A stretch of DNA of 26,974 nt from DATLSM01 sp049585815. GTDB lineage: Bacteria; Actinomycetota; Thermoleophilia; Solirubrobacterales; 70-9. Position numbers and translations under genes: made by a program. The stretch lies in assembly GCA_049585815.1 (NCBI GenBank), contig JBAVAR010000165.1, forward strand, positions 1-26,974, read 5' to 3'. The notes under the pieces were generated by a model. The model was given only the letters and a program-made list of their open reading frames with translations. It had not been told where the DNA came from and made no database searches. Below, piece by piece: positions 15,334 through 23,233 of this stretch; the stretch's first letter is position 1; the number at the start of each line of letters is the position of its first letter.

Positions 15334-15729
15334 ATGGGATTCGACCAATACCACGAGCCTCCCGAGGAGCTGCCCGCCGAGATCCGCACATTCGCCCGGA
15401 TGTGTGCCTCGCTCACCGAGGAGGCCGAAGCGATCGGCTGGTATCAACAGCGGCTGGCGGTTGAGCCCGACCCCGACGCGCGGGCGATCATGCGCGACGC
15501 ACAGGGTGAGGAGTTCAAGCACTTCTCGATGGACCTCGAGTTCCTCTTCCGCCGCACGCCGAGCTGGCGCGCGATCGCCGCCGGCGTCCTCTTCCAGTCG
15601 GGGGGTATCGTCGAGCACGGAGAGCAGGCTGAGGCCGAGGCGTTTGACGGCGGATCCGGCGAGGGGAGCTCCCCGGAGCAGCGGACAGGATCGCTTGGCA
15701 TCGGCAGCCTCAGGGGGACCTCGGCTTGA
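15334..15729 (+). CDS. Encapsulated ferritin (EncFtn) cargo protein
   Basis: A 131-residue two-helix ferritin-like protein. The N-terminal Y-H-E-P-P-E-E-L (6-13) and the iron-site residues match encapsulated ferritins: E32 in E-E-A-E-A-I-G-W-Y and E59/E60 and H63 in E-E-F-K-H. In this family the two-helix chains form annular decamers, with the ferroxidase site built between two chains, and the protein oxidises Fe2+ inside an encapsulin shell. After a flexible Gly/Ser/Glu-rich linker (about 105-118) the tail S-L-G-I-G-S-L (120-126) is the cargo-loading peptide that docks to the shell interior. It starts 2 nt after the ZIP gene, and its TGA overlaps the TTG of the shell gene as TTGA. Confidence 0.95.
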   Translation: MGFDQYHEPPEELPAEIRTFARMCASLTEEAEAIGWYQQRLAVEPDPDARAIMRDAQGEEFKHFSMDLEFLFRRTPSWRAIAAGVLFQSGGIVEHGEQAEAEAFDGGSGEGSSPEQRTGSLGIGSLRGTSA

Positions 15730-16529
15730 ATCACCTCCTCCGCTCGCTCGCCCCAATCACCGACTCCGCCTGGGAGCTTCTCGATAAGGAGGCCCGCGGG
15801 CGCCTCAGCGGGGCGCTCGCCGCGCGGCGGCTGGTCGATTTCTCCGGCCCGCACGGTTGGGAGCATTCCGCGACCAACCTCGGGCGGGCCAGCGGGGTGA
15901 AATCGGCCCCCGCCAAAGGCATCACCGGTTCCCAGCGCCAGGTTCTTGCGCTGATCGAGGTGCGTGCGGGATTCTCCGTCGAGCGCGAGGAGCTCCGAAG
16001 CCACGACCGCGGCGCGGTCGATGTCGACCTTGGCGAGCTCGACGACGCGGCGCACCGGATGGCGATCGCCGAGAACACCGCGGTCTTCCACGGATGGCCG
16101 GCCGCCGGCATCTCGGGAATCACCGAGGTTGCGCCGGGGAAACCGATCTCGCTCGGCAAGAGCGCCGAGGCCTACCCCCGCGCCGTGGCCGGCGCGGTAG
16201 AGCGGCTGCTGCAGCGTGGGATCGGAGGACCCTATGGCCTCGCGCTCGGTCCGGAGGAGTACACCCGGGTCAGCGAGACCGCCGAGCACGGTGGCTATCC
16301 GCTGCTTGACCACCTCGCCAAGGTCCTCTCAGGACCGATCGTCTGGGCGCCGGGGGTGAGCGGGGCCGTCGTCGTCAGCCTGCGGGGTGGGGACTTCCTC
16401 TTTGAGTGTGGGCAGGATCTCTCAATCGGTTACGAGCGCCATGACGAGGGGATAATCCGCCTCTACTTGGAGGAGAGCTTCGCCTTCGTGGTGGCGACGC
16501 CCGAGGCCGCGGTAGCGCTCAGCTCCTGA
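15726..16529 (+). CDS. Family 1 encapsulin nanocompartment shell protein
   Basis: 267 residues, the usual length for family 1 encapsulins (HK97-like fold, 60-subunit T=1 or larger shells). Recognisable stretches are the N-terminal helix L-A-P-I-T-D-S-A-W (8-16), which forms the cargo-docking groove, the R-R-L-V-D-F-S-G-P-H-G-W segment (34-45), the A-E-N-T-A-V-F-H-G core region (about 114-122) and the C-terminal beta-strand. The TTG start overlaps the cargo stop by 4 nt, and a GGGGGA lies 8-9 nt upstream, so shell and cargo are made together. Function inferred: iron storage and protection against oxidative stress. Confidence 0.95.
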   Translation: MNHLLRSLAPITDSAWELLDKEARGRLSGALAARRLVDFSGPHGWEHSATNLGRASGVKSAPAKGITGSQRQVLALIEVRAGFSVEREELRSHDRGAVDVDLGELDDAAHRMAIAENTAVFHGWPAAGISGITEVAPGKPISLGKSAEAYPRAVAGAVERLLQRGIGGPYGLALGPEEYTRVSETAEHGGYPLLDHLAKVLSGPIVWAPGVSGAVVVSLRGGDFLFECGQDLSIGYERHDEGIIRLYLEESFAFVVATPEAAVALSS

Positions 16530-16559
16530 GCGGGGCGCGGGCCTGGCAGTCTTGGGCCA

Positions 16560-17156
16560 ATGGCTCCCTGGAAGCTCCCCCTGCTGGTCGCCGCGATCGC
16601 TGTTCCGATTGTCCTGGCCTTCATCGTTGGGGGTCCCGGGGTCGGAGTCGGGGTCGGTGCTCTTGCTGCGGTGGGGATCGTCACCGTCGCCGTCCTCCAG
16701 CGCCCCCGTGGCCCAATCGCCTCGGCTCCCGGGCGTGACGGTCGTCCCCACCTTCTGGTCGTTATCAGTCGCCCGGTCGAGACCACGGAGGCGGTGGCTG
16801 CGATCGCCGCCGAGGCGCACGGTGAGGGTTCCGGTGAAGAGGCGGAGGTTCTCGTCCTCGCCCCCGCCCATGTGGGTTTCCTCGACCGCTGGGCCTCAGA
16901 TCTCGAGACCGCCCGCCGCGAGGCGCAGCGCAGCTTGGTGATGACCGTGGCCTCCCTGGCGAAGGCCGGCATCAGCGCCGAGGCAAGGGTCGGCGATGAA
17001 GACCTCGTGCAGGCCGTTGAGGACCAGCTGCAGAGCTTCCCCGCAACGACCGTCGTGCTGGTGACGGGCGATGAGGAGGAAGACGACGCCGCCAGGGGAG
17101 CAGCACGCGAGCTGGAGTCCCGGCTGGAGGCCGAGTTCCATCACGTCGTCGTCTGA
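16560..17156 (+). CDS. Membrane-anchored Usp-like hypothetical protein
   Basis: 198 residues. Two closely spaced hydrophobic segments (about 5-25 and 27-46, rich in Gly and Val) form a hairpin anchor, after which a cytoplasmic alpha/beta domain runs from about 60 to the end. The pattern of that domain (P-H-L-L-V-V-I-S at about 62-69, V-L-V-L-A-P at about 97-102, a long helix, G-I-S-A-E-A-R-V-G-D, then T-T-V-V-L-V-T-G) resembles universal stress protein/Rossmann-like folds, but the ATP-binding G-x2-G-x9-G motif is not obvious. It begins 30 nt after the encapsulin stop and could be read from the same transcript, although CAGTCT-N7-ATG is a degenerate leaderless promoter. Function unknown. Confidence 0.75.
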   Translation: MAPWKLPLLVAAIAVPIVLAFIVGGPGVGVGVGALAAVGIVTVAVLQRPRGPIASAPGRDGRPHLLVVISRPVETTEAVAAIAAEAHGEGSGEEAEVLVLAPAHVGFLDRWASDLETARREAQRSLVMTVASLAKAGISAEARVGDEDLVQAVEDQLQSFPATTVVLVTGDEEEDDAARGAARELESRLEAEFHHVVV

Positions 17157-17231
17157 GCCTCGCCTGCGGTGGGCCGCCAACCGGTGAAAGTGGATGGGCG
17201 AGGATGGTGTCGGGCATGACGCTCGCACGGG

Positions 17232-19124
17232 TCAGGAGTCCTCGCGAATGCCGCCCATCTCGGTGAAGACGGCGGTCGGGCCGCCGTCCTCGCGCTGCTC
17301 GTCGGCGATTACGTGGGAGACCGCGTTGATCAGCGCCAGGTGGGTGAAAGCCTGAGGGAAGTTGCCCAGGTGGCGGCCGCTTTCTGCCTCAAGCTCCTCG
17401 GCGTAGAGGTCCAGGCCCCCGGCGGCCTCCAGCAGCCGCTCGCAAAGGGCGCGGGCGCGCTGGGGTTGGCCGATCTCCGAGAGCGCAGAGACCAACCAAA
17501 AGGAACAGATCAAGAAGGTGCCCTCCTTGCCGCTCAGCCCGTCGTCGGTCTCGTGGACCTTGTAGCGGAGGACGAGGCCGTGCTCGGTGAGCTGATCGGC
17601 GATCGCTTCGACGGTGGCGCAGATGCGGGGGTCCTCGGGGGGGAGGAAACGCAGCAGTGGGATCAGCAGAAGCGAGGCGTCAAGGGCATCGGTTTCATAG
17701 TGCTGGCGGAAGATCCCGTCGCGCACCCCCTGTTCGAGGATCTCCTCGCGGAAGCGCTCGGCGGTCTCCTCCCATGCCGCGGCGACCTTCTCCTGGCCGA
17801 TGCCGCGGGCGAGCCGGGCGCCGCGGTTCACCGCGACCCAGATCATCAGCTTTGAGGAGACGTAGTGCTGGGGCGCACCGCGCGACTCCCAGATCCCCTG
17901 GTCTGGGTGGGGCCAGGCGGCGATCGCCGCTTCCACCTGGTAGCGGATAAGTTTGCGATCGGCGTTGGTGCCGGCGCCGCGCAGCGCCTTCGCATGCAGG
18001 TAGATCGAGTCCAGAAGGGCGCCCCAGACGTCGTTCTGGCGCTGGTCATAGGCGCCGTTGCCGACCCGCACCGGCCTCGAGTCGAGGTAGCCGCCGAGGT
18101 GATCGAGGGTCCTCTCGGTCAGCTCCCTCTCGCCGCCGATCCCGTACATGATCTGAAGGTCCGGGTTCTCGCGGCAGAGGTTGACGATAAAGCGCATGAA
18201 ATCGCGCGCCTCCTGGTTGAAGCCGAGTGTGTGCAGCGCCCAGAGGCTGAAGGTCGAGTCGCGGATCCAGCTGAAGCGGTAATCCCAGTTGCGCTCGCCG
18301 CCCGGTGTCTCCGGCAACGAGGTGGTCGGGGCGGCGAGGATCGCACCGGTGGGTGTGTAGGTGAGTCCCTTGAGGACGAGGGCCGAGCGCTGCAGATGAA
18401 TGCGCCAGGGGTGGTCGGGAAAATCGCCATCGCGCAGCCAGTCGCGCCAAAATTCTTTGGTTGAGTCCATTCGCTCCGCGGCCTCCGGGGCGCTGCGCGG
18501 CCCGCCCAGCTCTGCCTGGCCCCAGGAGACGGCGCAGAACCCGGTCTCGCCCTCGCGCAGTCGCAGCCGACCGCGGGCGGCACCAGCGTCGAGGCTGAGG
18601 TCCATGTCGCTGGTCAGGCTCAACTCAATTGACTTTCCGCCGGCATGCGCCTCCCCCAGCTTGCCGCCGCTCCAGGTGGCCTCCTCGAGGCCATAGTCAA
18701 AGCGCGGCAGACACTCCATCTTCATCTCGACCTCGCCGTCGACGCAGGTCATCAGCCGCAGCAGGGAATGGTCGGAGTCGTGTTCGGTCTGCGGGCGGGA
18801 GCCCTTGCCGTCCTGCGTTGCCCACTCGGCAATCGTCAGTGCGTCATGGATCACCACCCAGCCGGTGTCGGTGACCCAGGTTGTCTCGACGATCAGGGTC
18901 CCCGGCTCATAGCGACGGCTGATCGGCACGATGACGCCCTGCGGGCGCAGGCTGAAGTGGCCGGCGCCGCGGTCCAGGAGCGCGGCAAAGGCGCTGGGAG
19001 AGTCAAAGCGGGGAAAGCAGAGCCACTCGATGTCGCCGGAAAAGGAGACCAGGGCGCTGGTGTGGCAGTCAGAGAGGAAGCCGTAGCTCCCGATCGGCGG
19101 GAAGCGGTGATCGCTATCACTCAA
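17232..19124 (-). CDS. Glycoside hydrolase family 15 protein (glucoamylase/trehalase type)
   Basis: A 630-residue cytoplasmic enzyme with the bacterial GH15 layout. Residues about 1-240 are the N-terminal beta-sandwich, starting with the family's I-G-S-Y-G-F-L-S-D. The catalytic (alpha/alpha)6 barrel follows, with N-W-D-Y-R-F-S-W-I-R-D (from 279), G-I-W-E-S-R-G with E413 as probable general acid and L-Y-A-E-E with E576 or E577 as probable base. Actinobacterial members of this branch hydrolyse trehalose (mycobacterial GH15 trehalase) or alpha-glucans; the sequence alone does not decide between them. No signal peptide. Start is TTG 19124, with TAGCTT 8 nt upstream. The gene is convergent with the Usp-like gene and divergent from tig. 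Confidence 0.92.
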   Translation of the reverse strand: MSDSDHRFPPIGSYGFLSDCHTSALVSFSGDIEWLCFPRFDSPSAFAALLDRGAGHFSLRPQGVIVPISRRYEPGTLIVETTWVTDTGWVVIHDALTIAEWATQDGKGSRPQTEHDSDHSLLRLMTCVDGEVEMKMECLPRFDYGLEEATWSGGKLGEAHAGGKSIELSLTSDMDLSLDAGAARGRLRLREGETGFCAVSWGQAELGGPRSAPEAAERMDSTKEFWRDWLRDGDFPDHPWRIHLQRSALVLKGLTYTPTGAILAAPTTSLPETPGGERNWDYRFSWIRDSTFSLWALHTLGFNQEARDFMRFIVNLCRENPDLQIMYGIGGERELTERTLDHLGGYLDSRPVRVGNGAYDQRQNDVWGALLDSIYLHAKALRGAGTNADRKLIRYQVEAAIAAWPHPDQGIWESRGAPQHYVSSKLMIWVAVNRGARLARGIGQEKVAAAWEETAERFREEILEQGVRDGIFRQHYETDALDASLLLIPLLRFLPPEDPRICATVEAIADQLTEHGLVLRYKVHETDDGLSGKEGTFLICSFWLVSALSEIGQPQRARALCERLLEAAGGLDLYAEELEAESGRHLGNFPQAFTHLALINAVSHVIADEQREDGGPTAVFTEMGGIREDS

Positions 19125-19127
19125 GGG

Positions 19128-19262
19128 GTGGCAAGCTACCAGCGCGTGTCGCCGTTAGAGAGGACAAGGGCCTGGTTGGTCACCGGTCCGCTTGGGCGCG
19201 GGCTCTCGTTCGCGATCGATTTTGCGGCGGCGTTGCGCACGGGGCTGGCGCGACGGCGGTAG
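19128..19262 (+). CDS. Candidate 44-residue basic protein, unknown function
   Basis: A small open frame fills most of the gap between GH15 and tig. It starts at GTG 19128 with TATCAC exactly 7 nt upstream, a near-match to the leaderless layout, and ends in TAG 19260. The product has charged ends and a central stretch S-F-A-I-D-F-A-A-A-L that could be one amphipathic or membrane-touching helix, then an Arg-rich tail. The motif A-W-L-V-T-G-P-L-G-R reads like a real protein segment rather than noise, but I cannot name a family. The frame stays open far upstream as antisense of GH15, so openness alone is not evidence. Confidence 0.4.
   Translation: MASYQRVSPLERTRAWLVTGPLGRGLSFAIDFAAALRTGLARRR
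19133..19138 (-). promoter_or_regulatory. -10 box of GH15 gene (leaderless)
   Basis: TAGCTT on the minus strand, 8 nt before the TTG at 19124. Confidence 0.4.
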
Positions 19263-19284
19263 CCCGTCTCGGCGATCGGTCTAC

Positions 19285-19290
19285 TAGGGT
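19285..19290 (+). promoter_or_regulatory. -10 box of tig
   Basis: TAGGGT, 9 nt before ATG 19300. The predicted transcript would have little or no leader, and there is no Shine-Dalgarno. Confidence 0.45.
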
Positions 19291-19299
19291 CAGGCATAG

Positions 19300-20682
19300 A
19301 TGGAGACCTCGGTCACAGAGCTCCCGGATTCGCGCGCCCGGGTCGATGTGGAGGTCCCCGCCGGCGAGGTCGAGCGCGCCATGCAGCGCGCCGCCCGGGC
19401 ACTAGCCAGGGAGATGCGGATGCCGGGCTTTCGCAAGGGCAAGGCGCCACCTTCACTCGTCATCCAGCGGCTCGGCTTTGGCCCGGTGCTGGAGGAGGCG
19501 ATCCGCGACGCCCTGCCGGAGTGGTACGAACGGGCGCTGCTGGAATCTGGTGTCAGCTCGGTCGGCGACCCCGGCATCGAGATCGTCTCCGCCCCCGAGG
19601 AGGATGGCGAACCGCTTGAGTTCAAGTTCGAGGTCGGGGTGCGACCCACTGCAGAACTCGGCGATTACAAGGGACTTGAGGTGGGGCGGGCCGACCCCGA
19701 GGCACCTGTCGACATCGTCGAGCGCGAGGTGGAGCGGATCCGTGAGGGCTTTGCCCGGCTGGAGCCGGTCCAGCGCCCGGCGGCGGCGGGGGACGCCCTT
19801 CTGGTCGATTTCGAGGGGACGATCGACGGCGGGGCATTTGAGGGCGGCAAGGCCAGTGACTACCTGCTGGAGCTGGGCGCTGGCCAGCTGCTGGAGGGCT
19901 TTGAGGAGCAGCTCAGCGGGGCAAGGCCCGGCGAGGAGCGCCGGGTCGAGGTCTCCTTCCCCGAGGATTACCAGGCCGAGCACCTGGCCGGCGAGGACGC
20001 CGTTTTTGCCGTCGAGGTGAAGGAGGTGCGGGAGAAGGTGCTGCCGGAGCTCGACGACGATTTCGCCTCCGAGGCATCTGAGTTTGACACCCTCGAGGAG
20101 CTGCGCGCGGACATCCGCACCCGGCTCGGTGAGGCGGTCAAACAGCGGATTGAGCAGGACTTCCGGATCGCTGCACTGGACGCCGCCCTCGCCAATGCGA
20201 CGGTGGAGCTGCCCGACGCGCTTGCCCTCGCCCGCGCCACGGAGCGCTGGGAGCGGGTCGAGCGCCAGCTCACGGCCAGCGGGATGGACCCCGCCGCCTA
20301 CCTGCAGATGCAGGGTAAGACCCGCGAGGAATTGATCGAGGAGTCAAAGCCCGATGCCGAACTGGAGCTAAAGCGCGAGGCGGTGTTGGCGGCGATCGCC
20401 GAGGCGGAGGAGATCGAGGTCTCCGAGGAGGAGATGGTCGAGGCACTCGCTCACGCAGCCGAGCACGAGCGCACTACGCCGGAGAAGCTGTTGGAGCGGC
20501 TGCGCAGCAACGGCCGCGATGCGATTGTCCGGGAGGACATCAGGGCGCGCAAGGCGATCGATGTGATCGCCGAGTCGGCGGCGCCGATCCCGGTTGAGTT
20601 GGCCGAGGCGCGGGAGAAGATCTGGACTCCAGAGAAGGAGCGGGAGCCCGCCGGAAGCCTTTGGACACCGGGCTCTGACTGA
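19300..20682 (+). CDS. tig: Trigger factor, ribosome-associated chaperone and prolyl isomerase
   Basis: 460 residues with the full three-domain layout. The N-terminal ribosome-binding domain has the signature G-F-R-K-G-K-A-P-P (43-51), which docks at protein L23. An FKBP-type peptidyl-prolyl isomerase domain follows (about 150-245; V-D-F-E-G-T-I-D-G, G-F-E-E-Q-L-S-G). The alpha-helical C-terminal chaperone domain is rich in Glu and Arg. It binds nascent chains as they leave the ribosome. It is followed by clpP after 42 nt, the common tig-clpP-clpX order in bacteria, which groups folding and degradation of new proteins. Confidence 0.96.
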   Translation: METSVTELPDSRARVDVEVPAGEVERAMQRAARALAREMRMPGFRKGKAPPSLVIQRLGFGPVLEEAIRDALPEWYERALLESGVSSVGDPGIEIVSAPEEDGEPLEFKFEVGVRPTAELGDYKGLEVGRADPEAPVDIVEREVERIREGFARLEPVQRPAAAGDALLVDFEGTIDGGAFEGGKASDYLLELGAGQLLEGFEEQLSGARPGEERRVEVSFPEDYQAEHLAGEDAVFAVEVKEVREKVLPELDDDFASEASEFDTLEELRADIRTRLGEAVKQRIEQDFRIAALDAALANATVELPDALALARATERWERVERQLTASGMDPAAYLQMQGKTREELIEESKPDAELELKREAVLAAIAEAEEIEVSEEEMVEALAHAAEHERTTPEKLLERLRSNGRDAIVREDIRARKAIDVIAESAAPIPVELAEAREKIWTPEKEREPAGSLWTPGSD

Positions 20683-20711
20683 GCCTCTCCGGGCACGCCT
20701 GACGCCTTCTA

Positions 20712-20717
20712 TAGAGT
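20712..20717 (+). promoter_or_regulatory. -10 box of clpP (leaderless)
   Basis: TAGAGT, then exactly 7 nt, then ATG 20725. It supports the ATG over the in-frame GTG at 20716, which would lie inside the -10 box. Confidence 0.55.
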
Positions 20718-20724
20718 GGATGCC

Positions 20725-21306
<582 letters not shown>

Positions 21307-21309
<3 letters not shown>

Positions 21310-21328
21310 CCCGCACCGGCGCGGGTCA
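21307..21328. terminator. Bidirectional hairpin between clpP and GNAT gene
   Basis: A perfect 8-bp inverted repeat, TGACCCGC and GCGGGTCA, with a 6-nt loop. The two arms begin and end with the stop codons themselves: TGA of clpP (21307-21309) and, on the other strand, TGA of the GNAT gene (21326-21328). There is no T-tract. It is the only sequence separating the two convergent genes. Confidence 0.6.
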
Positions 21329-21781
21329 GAGCTCCAGTTCGTAGGCGATCCATTCCTCACGCTCGGCCCCGGTTGAGTCATAAAGGCGGCGGGCAGTGGC
21401 GTTGGATGGGGCGGTGACCCACTCAAGGTGGTGGGCGCCGCGCTCGCGGGCGATCTCGGCGGCAGCCTCGATCAGGGCCCGGCCGACCCCCTGCCCGCGA
21501 GATCCCTCGGTGACGAAGAGGTCGTTCATCAGAACGATCTCGGCAGGCACCAGCGAGGTGAAGGTCCAATACAGGCAGGCGTATCCGACCGGCTGCCCCC
21601 CGTCCCAAGCGCCGAGCAGGAGGCCGTCCTCGCTGGGGGCGATGAAGCGCCGAAAGAAGACGCGGTTGCGTCCCGCCTCGATCTGATCGACCTCATAGAA
21701 GCGCTGGTAGGCGGCGATCAACGGCAAGAGCGCCTCGAACTGTGCCTGGCTCACAGGCTCGATCAGCGGGGCCCCATCCAC
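21326..21781 (-). CDS. GNAT-family N-acetyltransferase
   Basis: 151 residues forming one complete GNAT domain. The acetyl-CoA pyrophosphate loop is G-S-R-G-Q-G-V-G-R-A (about 92-101), preceded by the beta-4 strand I-V-L-M-N-D-L-F-V and followed by the A-T-A-R-R-L-Y-D segment typical of motif B. It moves an acetyl group from acetyl-CoA to an amine; the substrate cannot be read from sequence. The GTG start at 21781 is preceded by TATCGT with a 7-nt spacer. It sits on the opposite strand between clpP and clpX, which splits the usual clpP-clpX pair. Confidence 0.88.
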   Translation of the reverse strand: MDGAPLIEPVSQAQFEALLPLIAAYQRFYEVDQIEAGRNRVFFRRFIAPSEDGLLLGAWDGGQPVGYACLYWTFTSLVPAEIVLMNDLFVTEGSRGQGVGRALIEAAAEIARERGAHHLEWVTAPSNATARRLYDSTGAEREEWIAYELEL

Positions 21782-21788
21782 GGGCTGG

Positions 21789-21794
21789 ACGATA
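21789..21794 (-). promoter_or_regulatory. -10 box of GNAT gene (leaderless)
   Basis: TATCGT on the minus strand, 7 nt, then GTG 21781; no Shine-Dalgarno. Confidence 0.5.
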
Positions 21795-21882
21795 GGCGCT
21801 CGGCTGGGTGTTCGCGCTCACGAGAAGGGACCGCGCCCGCGGCGAAGTAAACGACCCGACAGGCTCGGCTTGTCGCCACGTC

Positions 21883-21937
21883 TAAGCTGTGGGGGCGGCC
21901 GGGAAGCGAACGACCGCCCCGCAAGGAGGGGATTCCG
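21883..21937 (+). promoter_or_regulatory. clpX promoter, leader hairpin and Shine-Dalgarno
   Basis: TAAGCT (21883-21888) is a plausible -10. The leader then folds GGGGCGG (21892-21898) on CCGCCCC (21914-21920) around a 15-nt loop, ending 2 nt before a strong AAGGAGG (21923-21929). That Shine-Dalgarno lies 8 nt before the CTG taken as the clpX start. Confidence 0.5.
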
Positions 21938-23224
<1,287 letters not shown>

Positions 23225-23233
23225 ACTCGCCGC

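Noticed and set aside
17157..17231. Long-range inverted repeat CCTCGCC/GGCGAGG between the Usp-like and GH15 genes as terminator
   Set aside because: A 7-bp stem with a loop of over 30 nt is unconvincing; nothing else stands out in this gap.
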